Both the position numbers and the translations under genes were made by a program. Shown piece by piece: positions 19,222-27,680 of a DNA stretch of 64,000 nucleotides. Where the stretch lies: positions 6,386,001 through 6,450,000 of the forward strand of contig NZ_CP087196.1 in assembly GCF_024749285.1 (NCBI RefSeq), read 5' to 3'. Under the pieces are notes generated by a model. The model was given only the letters and a program-made list of their open reading frames with translations, had not been told where the DNA came from and made no database searches. Positions within the stretch are counted from its first letter, which is position 1, and every line of letters starts with the position of its first letter. This DNA comes from Pseudomonas sp. B21-015. Its GTDB lineage: Bacteria; Pseudomonadota; Gammaproteobacteria; Pseudomonadales; Pseudomonadaceae.

Positions 19222-19982
19222 GTGACAGAATCCCATCAAAAACATTATCTGGCATTGAGCAGGACGGCCTCGTCCTGCCTGAGAAAACGCTTTTCAAAAA
19301 TGAGTTCATTGGTGCCACCAAATTAAAGAACTCAACACTTTCCTACCCGATTTTTGACAGCTGTCTTTTGGAAAATTGCGAATTCGAGAAAACCGACTTC
19401 TCCAACTCAAGATTTTTCAACACAACAACCGTAGTCCAATGCACATTCAGCAATGTCGACTTTCGGGCAACAGGTCTAAGTGACAGCAGATTTGAAAACT
19501 GCACCTTCCTGAAGTGCGATTTTCGACAAACCGCACTGGTCGATTGCCACTTCAGCAACTGCACATTCAGCCAATGCAAAATCATTGACAACTCGCTCAA
19601 CGCAAAAAAAATGACCCATGTTAAGTTCGCTGGAAAGCTCCAAGAAGTGAGCTTCATATCCGACCAGCCGAACACCCCACTGCTTGTCGATTTTGAGCTT
19701 TGCAAACTGGATTACGTCACCTTTCAAAACTGCGACCTTGAGAGCATCGTCCCACCTACTGATGCCCAACACATTTTCTTCAAGGACGTGTCAGCACGTG
19801 CGCAAAAGGCGCTCGATCACCTATCGTCTCAACCAGACAGCCCGATCAATAAGCTACTGAAGCGACGCTTGCAAAAGCTCACAACACAACGAGGGGCCCT
19901 CTTCAATATCAAAAATCTGGAAAGCTATGAAGGCTTGGAGTTTTCATCGCTTTTTATCTCCTTTCTCAAGGGCTCTGAATAG
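19218..19982 (+). CDS. Pentapeptide-repeat immunity protein
   Basis: 254 aa from GTG 19218; GTGA overlaps the rhs TGA, so it is coupled to the toxin (another GTG at 19215 is possible). Residues about 35-130 form a pentapeptide-repeat-like run: short units such as CEFEKTDFSNSRFFN and CTFLKCDFRQTALVDCHFSN with recurring phenylalanines and cysteines. Pentapeptide proteins form DNA-like rods, and a role protecting DNA or blocking a nuclease is plausible. The C-terminal 90 residues are helical and unlike repeats. Base composition is more AT-rich than the rhs core. Confidence 0.85.
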   Translation: MSDRIPSKTLSGIEQDGLVLPEKTLFKNEFIGATKLKNSTLSYPIFDSCLLENCEFEKTDFSNSRFFNTTTVVQCTFSNVDFRATGLSDSRFENCTFLKCDFRQTALVDCHFSNCTFSQCKIIDNSLNAKKMTHVKFAGKLQEVSFISDQPNTPLLVDFELCKLDYVTFQNCDLESIVPPTDAQHIFFKDVSARAQKALDHLSSQPDSPINKLLKRRLQKLTTQRGALFNIKNLESYEGLEFSSLFISFLKGSE

Positions 19983-20034
19983 CGCTCGCGACGTTTCAGA
20001 CTCCCCATTGGTCAGGCTAATGTCCTGGAAGTTC

Positions 20035-20193
20035 TTACCCACGAGCCCGTGAAGCGATTGCCTCACGAGGCTCGCTCAGGCCTACGTTGAGTATGGGAGT
20101 TCACGAGGACGTTACGAACCCACAGCCATCAAAAAGATGCCGGCCGAGGTGCTCGTTGGAAAATCGAGCATTGGGAGCGAAGAAACGCGAATC
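20035..20193. repeat. 160-bp unknown repeat (second copy 30387-30547)
   Basis: The segment starting ACCCACGAGCC and containing GTGAAGCGATTGCCTCACGA recurs at 30387-30547 with about 85% identity by eye. Both copies end at GAAACGCGAATC. Here it abuts the REP element at 20194. At the other site a 221-aa gene lies between the repeat and the same REP. It contains a short palindrome (CCTCACGAGG). The reading frames are not obviously coding. The gap 19983-20361 holds only this and the REP. Confidence 0.65.
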
Positions 20194-20325
20194 CCGTGGC
20201 GAGGGAGCTTGCTCCCGCTGGGCGGCGAAGCCGCCCCAAAACAGGCTGACGCATTCTCCAGATAAACCGCATCAGCCGGCTTACGACGGCTGCGCCCCCG
20301 AGCGGGAGCAAGCTCCCTCCCACGG
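20194..20325. repeat. REP doublet in front of an Rhs cassette
   Basis: Inverted REP arms GTGGCGAGGGAGCTTGCTCC and its complement near 20302-20325 enclose about 85 bases. A nearly identical doublet is at 31319-31450. Partial single copies are at 29811-29860, 35287-35321, 39061-39095 and 40978-41031. After both full copies the Rhs homology begins at the same base (TAACCCGCC then TTCACCGACCTGCA), so REP plus cassette front was duplicated as a block. Confidence 0.85.
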
Positions 20326-20421
20326 ATCGCCTACACCTCAAAAGCAGGCATGTAACCCGCCTTCACCGACCTGCAAGGCAACGCCCAGACCCTGAGCTTC
20401 GCCTACGATGCCCTCGGCCAG

Positions 20422-21915
20422 TTGCTCGAAGAACAAAGCGCGGCCGGCAGCCTGCACCACCACTACGACGAACTCGGCAACCTGATCCAGACCCAACTGC
20501 CCGACGGCCGCTGGCTCAATCGCCTGTACTACGGCAGCGGCCACCTGCACCAGATCAACCTCGACGGCCAGGTCATCAGCGACTTCGAACGCGACCGCCT
20601 GCACCGCGAAGTGCTGCGCACCCAAGGCCAGATCAGCACCCGCAGCGAATACGACCGCAGCGGGCGCCTGCGCTCACGCCAACGCCGACACACCAGCCAG
20701 CCCTCGCTGATGCCGGCCGCCGTGCAGAAACATTTCGAGTACGACCCCGCCGACAACCTGATCGGCAAACTCGACCAGCAACCCGCCACGCAACACCGCC
20801 AACTGCTGCACTACGACGCCACCGGCCGCATCATCGCCAGCCAGGACAGCCTGCACGGCCAGCGCGAAACCTTCGCCTACGACGCCGCCGCCAACCTGCT
20901 GGACGGCCCGCAACCCGGCGCCGGGCTGGTGGTGCACAACAAGCTGCTGACCTACCAGGACAAGCGTTACCGCTACGACGCATTTGGCCGGATGATCGAA
21001 AAACGCAGCGCTAAACGGGGCCTGCAGCGCTTCGGTTACGACGCCGAAAGTCGGTTAGTTGAAGTGCGCAGTGAAAACGGCAGCGTGCTCAGGATGACCT
21101 ACGACCCGCTGGGTCGGCGCATCGAAAAAACCGAGCACGACGGCAAGGGTTATCCACTGGGAGAAACTCACTTCACCTGGGACGGCCTGCGCCTGTTGCA
21201 GGAACATCGCCATCAGCAGACCAGCCTCTACCTCTACGAAGACGAAGGTTACGAACCCCTGGCCCGGGTCGACGGCACCGGGCCGCTGCAAAAAATCCGC
21301 TACTACCACAACGACCTCAACGGCCTGCCGGAACAACTCACCGAGACGGACGGCCACAACGTCTGGCAGGCGACTTATCGGGTGTGGGGTAATGCGTTAG
21401 AAGAGGTGCGCGAGCCGTACTACATTGAAGAGCAGAACCTGAGGTTTCAGGGGCAGTACCTGGATCGGGAGACCGGGCTGCATTTCAATACGTTCAGGTT
21501 TTATGATCCGGATGTGGGACGGTTTACGACGCCGGATCCGATTGGGCTGGAAGGCGGTTTAAATATCTACCAATACGCCTCAAACCCAATATCCTGGATT
21601 GACCCATGGGGCCTGGCGCCCGAGCTGTACTATTTAATTGCGACTAAAAATGGCCTCTATGATGAGATGGCGTGGGGTCATAAAAAACCAGTGAGGCAGG
21701 TATACCTATATAAAGGCGATGTCTGGAAAGTTGGCGAAACTATTAATCCAAACAGACGCTACACAGCGAAGTGGTTAAGGTCCAAAAACCTGGCCTACAA
21801 GCGCGTCATGGCGTCACCTACCAAAGGCAACATGCAAATTTGGGAGAGACTCAAAATCGGAAAGTATTTCAGACGCCGAGGAAAGCTTCCCCCCGGAAAC
21901 AAATGCAGACATTAA
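20422..21915 (+). CDS. Orphan Rhs C-terminal cassette with GIY-YIG-like tip
   Basis: Rhs homology starts at 20362, directly after an in-frame TAA at 20353; no ATG exists, only TTG 20422, so the cassette is probably silent unless recombined into the full gene. It covers the last third of the Rhs shell and the core, then the PDPIGL junction and ISWIDPWGLAPE. The tip (about 100 aa) carries YYLIATKNGLYDEMAW and then VYLYKGDVWKVGETINPNRR, resembling the KxGxT-R pattern of GIY-YIG nucleases. A paralogous tip is at 24664-25393. Followed 16 bases later by its immunity gene. Frame fully open. Confidence 0.75.
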   Translation: MLEEQSAAGSLHHHYDELGNLIQTQLPDGRWLNRLYYGSGHLHQINLDGQVISDFERDRLHREVLRTQGQISTRSEYDRSGRLRSRQRRHTSQPSLMPAAVQKHFEYDPADNLIGKLDQQPATQHRQLLHYDATGRIIASQDSLHGQRETFAYDAAANLLDGPQPGAGLVVHNKLLTYQDKRYRYDAFGRMIEKRSAKRGLQRFGYDAESRLVEVRSENGSVLRMTYDPLGRRIEKTEHDGKGYPLGETHFTWDGLRLLQEHRHQQTSLYLYEDEGYEPLARVDGTGPLQKIRYYHNDLNGLPEQLTETDGHNVWQATYRVWGNALEEVREPYYIEEQNLRFQGQYLDRETGLHFNTFRFYDPDVGRFTTPDPIGLEGGLNIYQYASNPISWIDPWGLAPELYYLIATKNGLYDEMAWGHKKPVRQVYLYKGDVWKVGETINPNRRYTAKWLRSKNLAYKRVMASPTKGNMQIWERLKIGKYFRRRGKLPPGNKCRH

Positions 21916-21931
21916 ACATGAGGTAGCCTCT

Positions 21932-22339
21932 ATGCTAATAGGTACAACAACGGATTCTCCGAGCTGGACGAAAGTCAACGAAATAAGTGACGAACTGACA
22001 GCTCTAAGTGCAGTTGTAGAAAAAAAATACCCGTCACTCGATTGGGAGCTCGTGGTATGTTTACGCTGCCTCCCGAGCGATGTAGAAAGAAAATCTTTCT
22101 GCCGTTACTACACCAAAGAAAAAATGTTCATTTTAGATATATCTATAAATGAAGAGCTTTTCACTCCTCATAAAAAGAACAAAAATGCCCAACGCGAAAT
22201 TATTGGCAAGGCCTTTTTTGAGTTTTTTGAAGCCAGCATTAAAAAGTACGAAAAAAAACTACCAAATCTTTTAGACACCTCTGAAAAATTTATTTCTGAT
22301 GTGCGGCAATGGTGCATTGATAACAAATGGATTAATTAG
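21932..22339 (+). CDS. Immunity protein of the GIY-YIG-like tip, copy 1
   Basis: 135 aa from ATG 21932 with GAGGTAG upstream. It is about 60% identical by eye to the protein at 25405-25812, which also follows the same toxin type, so toxin and immunity have duplicated together. Begins MLIGTTTDSPSWTKVNEISD; conserved LDWELVVCLRCLP segment near the middle; lysine-rich C-terminal half. Cytoplasmic. Family not recognised; immunity role from position and co-duplication. Confidence 0.8.
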   Translation: MLIGTTTDSPSWTKVNEISDELTALSAVVEKKYPSLDWELVVCLRCLPSDVERKSFCRYYTKEKMFILDISINEELFTPHKKNKNAQREIIGKAFFEFFEASIKKYEKKLPNLLDTSEKFISDVRQWCIDNKWIN

Positions 22340-22465
22340 ATCCGATACCTGTTCGAGGCGGACCCGCGCGCGAGCCGTGCCTGGAAAATTGCATCCCTGC
22401 TGAGAAGTTCAAGGTCGAGCTTGGCCTTGAAAAAACAGGACAATAATTCAGTTACCGGAAAAGCA

Positions 22466-22503
22466 AAAAAATGGGCACCCGATTCAATCGACATGCCCAT
22501 TTT
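22466..22503. terminator. Repeated hairpin, copy 1
   Basis: AAATGGGCA at 22469-22477 pairs with TGCCCATTT at 22494-22502, with runs of A and T on either side, so it could end transcription both ways. The same hairpin recurs at 38937-38973 and 57411-57448 with a more conserved loop. Just before it, 22375-22425 is a scrap of the ComJ-like immunity gene seen whole at 56910-57389. Confidence 0.65.
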
Positions 22504-22542
22504 CAATACGGTTCTCCCCGTTTTTCAGGGAGTTCGCCGCAA

Positions 22543-22771
22543 CTATGGATTAACGCTGTCCTTCAACGACTTGCCCGGCTTGAAAGCAACAGTGTTGCTG
22601 GCTTTGATTTTGACTGGCTCACCGGTCTACGGTTTTTTGCCCGTACGGGCACCGCGATGGCGTTGCAGGAAGGTCCCGAAGCCCACCAGCGTGACGCTAT
22701 CCTTGCGATGCAGAGCGCCGGTGATTTCTTCGAGAACGGCGTTGAGAACGCGGTTGGCCTGCTGATCGAAA
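22543..22771 (-). pseudogene. HU-family DNA-binding protein remnant
   Basis: Read leftwards the DNA encodes VTLVGFGTFLQRHRGARTGK followed by KP, a stop, then TGEPVKIKASNTVAFKPGKS. This is the second half of an HU protein: the VGFGTF strand, the arm RTGxxPxTG and the final FKPGKxLKxxVN. The stop lies in the DNA-binding arm (normally RNPQTG). The N-terminal half is missing; the break falls at GATCGAAAAACG, where Rhs sequence begins on the other strand, a short shared run. A chromosomal housekeeping gene fragment inside a toxin array is unexpected. Confidence 0.8.
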
Positions 22772-22835
22772 AACGCACGACACCAACGGCTACCCTCTCG
22801 GTGAAACCCGCTTCACCTGGGACGGCCTGCGCCTG

Positions 22836-23618
22836 TTGCAGGAACATCGCCATCAGCAGACCAGCCTCTACCTCTACGAAGACGAAGGTTACGAACCCCT
22901 GGCCCGGGTCGACGGCACCGGGCCGCTGCAAAAAATCCGCTACTACCACAACGACCTCAACGGCCTGCCCGAGCAACTCACCGAAGCCGACGGCCACAAC
23001 GTCTGGCAGGCGACTTATCGGGTGTGGGGCAACACGTTAGAAGAGGTCCGCGAGCCGTACTACATTGAACAGCAGAACCTGCGGTTTCAGGGGCAGTACC
23101 TGGACCGGGAGACGGGGCTGCATTTTAATACGTTCAGGTTTTATGATCCGGATGTGGGGCGGTTTACTACGCCGGATCCGATTGGGTTGGATGGGGAGCT
23201 CAACCTATACCAATACGCGCCGAACCCGATTGCTTGGGTGGATCCATGGGGATGGAAAACCTGTGGGGCAGCAAACGGAAACTCTAGGCAAAATAACAAA
23301 GCGAACCACGTCTACATCATCCGGAACAAAAAAACTGGTCAGGTTTACAAGTACGGCATCAGCGGTGGGAAAATTTCAAAAAAAGGGAAGTCCTACCGAG
23401 CTGAATCTCAGGTACGCAAACTTAACAAGCAACCCGGCTCTGATAAATACGAGTCCGCCATCATAAGAAAAAATGTAACGAGATCCAAGGCACTAAAAGT
23501 TGAGCAAGGTAGAGTCAATAGTTACTCGGTAGCCGCTCAAAGGGCCGGTCAAACGCCTTCGTTTCCAAAGGTTGGTATTAATCCAGTGGGCAACTCACTG
23601 CCAAACGCGACGAGATAG
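22836..23618 (+). CDS. Orphan Rhs cassette with GIY-YIG (URI-type) nuclease tip
   Basis: Rhs sequence begins near 22764 in the HU remnant and is open to 23618; TTG 22836 is the only start-like codon, so probably silent. The core runs to PDPIGLDGELNLYQYAPNP and WVDPWGW. The tip (about 115 aa) has HVYIIRNKKTGQVYKYGISG, a good match to the two-strand motif of GIY-YIG enzymes, then arginines and ALKVEQGRVNSY, where the E would be the metal ligand. This is unlike the GIY-YIG-like tip at 21600. Immunity gene follows after 8 bases. Confidence 0.75.
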   Translation: MQEHRHQQTSLYLYEDEGYEPLARVDGTGPLQKIRYYHNDLNGLPEQLTEADGHNVWQATYRVWGNTLEEVREPYYIEQQNLRFQGQYLDRETGLHFNTFRFYDPDVGRFTTPDPIGLDGELNLYQYAPNPIAWVDPWGWKTCGAANGNSRQNNKANHVYIIRNKKTGQVYKYGISGGKISKKGKSYRAESQVRKLNKQPGSDKYESAIIRKNVTRSKALKVEQGRVNSYSVAAQRAGQTPSFPKVGINPVGNSLPNATR

Positions 23619-23626
23619 AAATTCTG

Positions 23627-24496
23627 ATGAGTAAATATTTATCGACACTTGAAATCGACTCCCCTACGGAGCGCCTCCAGGCTCACAGCATTCGAGAGGC
23701 AGCCGTACTCTACGTTTATCTCCTTGCTACTAAGTGCAAGCTACCTGCTGGCGGTATTTCCAAAATAGTTCTTCAGCAAGCTCCAGTCGAAGCAGAGAAA
23801 ACGCTTCTAGATGTTTGCACCTACTCTCATCCGTTCAAGCACCTCGATAAGCTACCAGCGAACGCTACTGACAGCGCCATTCGCCAGTCGTTAATCGAGG
23901 ACATTAACGATGCGCTTTTGTCGCTGGCAGCGCTCAAAGGGTGGGATACCGACCCGATACATAAGCTCCAAGCAGAAATCATCAAACGTGACTATCGATT
24001 CTCAGGCACCTCGGGACGCTCACTAAAAAACCCGTCCAAAACGCTCACTGCAACGGCTGCTTGGCGCACGGATCAATACATCAACATCGGCGTCCTGGTG
24101 CAGGGTTCAAAAAACACGCCTGAAGCATTTTTCACAGCCACGCGAATCAGCGTCGCGCTGGGTCTTTTTGAGTCGTTACTAGGGCCTGTTGAATGGGTGG
24201 ACGATCAAACCGTTCGGCTATTTCAGGTAAACAAGCGCGATTATTGGGAGATTGATACAACATCCCAAACGGTGGAATTTCACTTTCCCCGAGCCGAATC
24301 CGGTGATGCCCACGGTCAATATGACTTGGCGAAAATGTACATTGATGGATGGATAGTCGAGCAGGACTTTGAACAAGCCAGGCGGTGGCTGGAGCGCTCA
24401 GTCGCTCAAGGTTTTTCGCGTGCAGTTAAGCTTTTGCAGCGAATGAATGATGGCGATGAAAACCTCGCCGATCCGGTGATGAACAGCAAGAAATAA
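23627..24496 (+). CDS. Sel1-repeat-containing immunity protein
   Basis: 289 aa from ATG 23627. The C-terminus (about 220-275) is a Sel1-like repeat: SGDAHGQYDLAKMYIDGWIV then ARRWLERSVAQGFSRAVKLL. The N-terminal 200 residues match no family I recognise. A second copy at 52710-53546 is broken in the Sel1 region, and a scrap of its start is at 50724-50770. Placed directly after the GIY-YIG tip, it is presumably its immunity protein. Confidence 0.75.
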   Translation: MSKYLSTLEIDSPTERLQAHSIREAAVLYVYLLATKCKLPAGGISKIVLQQAPVEAEKTLLDVCTYSHPFKHLDKLPANATDSAIRQSLIEDINDALLSLAALKGWDTDPIHKLQAEIIKRDYRFSGTSGRSLKNPSKTLTATAAWRTDQYINIGVLVQGSKNTPEAFFTATRISVALGLFESLLGPVEWVDDQTVRLFQVNKRDYWEIDTTSQTVEFHFPRAESGDAHGQYDLAKMYIDGWIVEQDFEQARRWLERSVAQGFSRAVKLLQRMNDGDENLADPVMNSKK

Positions 24497-24604
24497 TCCA
24501 GAGGGCGTTGCTTCAAGCGCCCTCTGCTGCTCCTGACTGGATTGAAGTGCGCAATGAAAACGGCAGCGTGGTCAGGATGACCTACGACCCGTTGGGCCGG
24601 CGCA

Positions 24605-25393
24605 TTGAAAGACCGAGCACGACACCAACGGCTACCCACTCGGCGAAACCCGTTTCACCTGGGCCTGCGCCTGTTGCAGGAACATCGCCATCAGCAGACC
24701 AGCCTCTACCTCTACGAAGAGGAAGGTTACGAACCCCTGGCCCGCGTCGACGGCACCGGCCCGCTGCAAAAAGTCCGCTATTACCACAACGACCTCAACG
24801 GCCTGCCGGAACAGCTCACCGAGGCGGACGGCCACAACGTCAGGCAGGCGACTTATCGGGTGTGGGGCAACACGCTAGAGGAGGTGCGCAAGCCGTACTA
24901 CATCGAAGAGCAGAACCTGCGGTTTCAGGGGCAGTACCTGGACCGGGAGACGGGGCTGCACTTCAATACGTTCAGGTTTTATGATCCGGATGTGGGGCGG
25001 TTTACTACGCCGGATCCGATTGGTCTTGCTGGCGGCTTCAATACCTATCAATACGCTCCGAATCCCATCTCCTGGATTGACCCATGGGGGCTCGCGCCTG
25101 AACTGTATTATCTGCTGGCGACACAGGACGGTTTCTATGACGAAATGGAGTGGGGCAAGCGTAATCCTGTTGGGAAGGTCTTTCTGAAAGAAGGGGAAGT
25201 CTGGAAAGTAGGTGAGACGATTCATCCTAAAAGGCGTTATACCTTCAAATGGCTGAAATCGAAAAACCTTGAGTACAAGAAGGTCATGGCCGCGCCTACC
25301 AAGGTCAATATGCAGCTTTGGGAAAAGCTGAAGATAGGCAAATACCTTAAACGTCGAGGTAAGTTACCCCCGGGTAACAAATGTAGACACTAG
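24605..25393 (+). CDS. Orphan Rhs cassette with GIY-YIG-like tip, second paralogue, frameshifted at the front
   Basis: Rhs homology starts at about 24535. One base is missing at ATTGAAAGACCG (24607) and four at CACCTGGGCCTG (24658-24664), so the first codons of this frame are out of register and Rhs sequence is regained at LRLLQEH. From there the core, junction (PDPIGLAGGFNTYQYAPNP) and tip are intact. The tip matches the one at 21600-21915 (YYLLATQDGFYDEMEW, EVWKVGETIHPKRRY). Immunity gene 11 bases downstream is also a paralogue. Confidence 0.7.
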   Translation: MKDRARHQRLPTRRNPFHLGLRLLQEHRHQQTSLYLYEEEGYEPLARVDGTGPLQKVRYYHNDLNGLPEQLTEADGHNVRQATYRVWGNTLEEVRKPYYIEEQNLRFQGQYLDRETGLHFNTFRFYDPDVGRFTTPDPIGLAGGFNTYQYAPNPISWIDPWGLAPELYYLLATQDGFYDEMEWGKRNPVGKVFLKEGEVWKVGETIHPKRRYTFKWLKSKNLEYKKVMAAPTKVNMQLWEKLKIGKYLKRRGKLPPGNKCRH

Positions 25394-25404
25394 GAGAAAA
25401 AAAC

Positions 25405-25812
25405 ATGTTGATCGGTATCACAACAGATTCGCCAGGCTGGAGCAAGGTCAGTGAAATCAGCAAAGAGCTACGGGACCTTGGCACCTTGTTAAAAGAAAAA
25501 TATCCTTCTCTTGATTGGGAGTTGGTGGTCTGCCTGCGATGCCTGCCGAAGGACTTGCAGAGAAAAACATTTTGCCGTTATTACGCCAAAGACAAAATGT
25601 TCGGTCTGGACATTGCCATGGACGAGGAAGATTTCGTTCCATTAAAAAAAGACAAGGCCGCTCAACGCAAATTAATCGGTGCCGCCTTTATCACTTTTTT
25701 TGTAGAGAGCATTAAAAAATACGAAAAAAAACTTCCCAATCTTGAACCCGTTTCCGCAGAGCTTATTGCGGATGTGCAGCAATGGTGCGCCGAAAAAGAA
25801 TGGACCGCCTGA
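25405..25812 (+). CDS. Immunity protein of the GIY-YIG-like tip, copy 2
   Basis: 135 aa, preceded by AGGAGAAAAAAAC. Paralogue of the protein at 21932-22339 (MLIGITTDSPGWSKVSEISK; LDWELVVCLRCLP). Divergence is spread over the whole protein, so specificity may have shifted together with its toxin. Family unknown. Confidence 0.8.
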   Translation: MLIGITTDSPGWSKVSEISKELRDLGTLLKEKYPSLDWELVVCLRCLPKDLQRKTFCRYYAKDKMFGLDIAMDEEDFVPLKKDKAAQRKLIGAAFITFFVESIKKYEKKLPNLEPVSAELIADVQQWCAEKEWTA

Positions 25813-25857
25813 AACTCCACGTTGCTATTACGACCACCTGGGATTTTATAACTCATG

Positions 25858-25896
25858 AAAACAGGCAATCGACCGAGTCGGCGCGCCTGTTTTTTC
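25858..25896 (+). terminator. Probable rho-independent terminator
   Basis: AAAACAGGC at 25858-25866 pairs with GCCTGTTTT at 25885-25893, followed by further T residues. The loop can itself form GACxxxxGTC. It lies 45 bases after the immunity gene. The rest of 25897-26120 has no gene on the plus strand; on the minus strand 25981-26120 reads as an unrecognised C-terminal scrap ending EVIEQRYLHMN. Confidence 0.75.
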
Positions 25897-26120
25897 CGTC
25901 TATTTATATCGCTTGAACCGGCAGTTTATTCAGCATCTTCCGTATCGGCTTCTACGTTCTTTATCAGTCTCTTGAGCATTCAGTTCATATGCAAGTAGCG
26001 CTGCTCAATGACCTCCATGCGAGACTTGTCAGTCGGTGCTTCGGAGGACGCCGGCTTGATATACGCGTCGTGTTCAAGACCGTAAGGTTTAGCGTTAACC
26101 TTCATCTGGGCTTCTACAGC

Positions 26121-27312
26121 GTCCAGGGCCAGAACGAGACCTTCGCCTACGACGGCGCCAACCTGCTCTACAGCCCGCCACCCGGCGCCGGGCTGGTGGT
26201 GCGCAACAAACTGCTGACCTATCAGGACAAGCGTTACCGCTATGACACGTTTGGTCGGATGATCGAAAAGCGCAGCGCTAAACGGGGCCTGCAACGCTTC
26301 GGTTACGACGCCGAAAGTCGGTTAGTTGAAGTGCGCAGTGAAAACGGCAGCGTGCTCAAGATGACCTACGACCCATTGGGCCGACGCATCGCCAAGACCG
26401 AACACGACAGCAAGGGTTATCCACTGGGAGAAACCCGTTTCACCTGGGACGGCCTGCGCCTGTTGCAGGAGCATCGCCATCAGCAGACCAGCCTCTACCT
26501 CTACGAAGACGAAGGTTACGAACCCTTGGCCCGCGTCGACGGCACCGGCCCGCTGCAGAAGATCCGCTACTACCACAACGACCTCAACGGCCTGCCGGAG
26601 CAGCTCACCGAAGCCGACGGCCACAACGTCTGGCAGGCGACTTATCGGGTGTGGGGCAACACGCTGGAAGAGGTGCGCGAACCGTATTACATTGAAGAGC
26701 AGAACCTGAGGTTTCAGGGGCAGTACCTGGACCGGGAAACCGGGCTGCATTTCAATACGTTCAGGTTTTATGATCCGGACGTGGGGCGGTTTACTACACC
26801 GGATCCGATTGGGTTGGTGGGGGGATTTAATCTCTATGTTTACGCACCTAACCCCTTTACTTGGATAGACCCGTTGGGGCTAGCCTGTGGTCCAGCTACC
26901 AGGCAGAACTCAAAAGGGAGATGGATCGATGCCAAGGGCAAATTTGCGAATAAACCTAATGTCTCCAAACTTCCGTCGCTGAAAGGAAAATCCGTGCCGC
27001 AGGTGGAGAAAATCTCTCCGACAAAACGGCTACACCAGAACAAATCCTGCAAACACAAGGAACCAGCGCTGGGTACACTCTGATGGTTCAGAAGTCCAGA
27101 TTCATGCCTATGGGAATACGAACCCCACACCATTCAAAGGATCGAACAATGCTCACAGTCACAAATCATTGGGTAAACATGGGAACCCAGGCACCGCTGA
27201 ATTAGCTAATGACGGAAAAACAGCCGTCAGTACTCATTCCGCGGAAGCGCACATCGGAATGAAAAACCCGCCAGATTACCCAACGGTATCGGGCAGACCT
27301 CACGGAAGCTAG
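26121..27312 (+). pseudogene. Orphan Rhs cassette with frameshifted toxin tip
   Basis: Rhs homology starts at about 26121 and the Rhs frame is open to 27083. The tip begins at LACGPATRQNSKGRWIDAKG and reads in frame through SVPQVEKI. Near 27015-27025 one or more bases are lost: the Rhs frame then ends in nonsense at 27083, while another frame continues as GYTRTNPANTRNQRWVHSDG to HSAEAHIGMKNPPDYPTVSG and stops at 27310-27312. That second part is a recurrent polymorphic-toxin C-terminus I recognise by look but cannot name. As it stands the toxin is inactive. Confidence 0.75.
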
Positions 27313-27324
27313 GAGCTAACAATA

Positions 27325-27648
27325 ATGTCAGCGGAATTCATATTGTCTTTTAAGGATACGAACTGGTACCCGATTAATCTCAAAGAGATAGTGCGAAAAA
27401 TCACAAGCCTTAGAACTTTTTCTAAGGGCTTTCAGGAAAAGGAATTCCGATTGATAGGCACCGAGCCCAGGAGCCCAGGAGATTGGGACTATGACGTACG
27501 TCTTTTTCTAGAAAATGAACGTATTTTTTTGGAGATTAGTGCTCACCCATCCAGCATAGAAAATGATCTGTCTGCTTTTTTCGAGTGGATCAGATCCCAT
27601 ACTGAAATTACTATTGATGATGAGGATGGAGTGCCATCAAACTGGTAG
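27325..27648 (+). CDS. Immunity protein for the frameshifted tip
   Basis: 107 aa from ATG 27325, 12 bases after the toxin stop, with GGAG upstream. Fully open although its toxin is broken. Starts MSAEFILSFKDTNWYPINLK and ends in an acidic TEITIDDEDGVPSNW tail. No membrane segment. Family not recognised. Confidence 0.75.
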   Translation: MSAEFILSFKDTNWYPINLKEIVRKITSLRTFSKGFQEKEFRLIGTEPRSPGDWDYDVRLFLENERIFLEISAHPSSIENDLSAFFEWIRSHTEITIDDEDGVPSNW

Positions 27649-27680
27649 TAGATCAGGAGAAATAGTAGGTAAAAACCAAC

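Noticed and set aside
25989..26120. Plus-strand start of the Rhs frame at 26 kb
   Set aside because: The first 45 codons are unrelated to Rhs and antisense to another scrap; the ATG is not a plausible rhs start.
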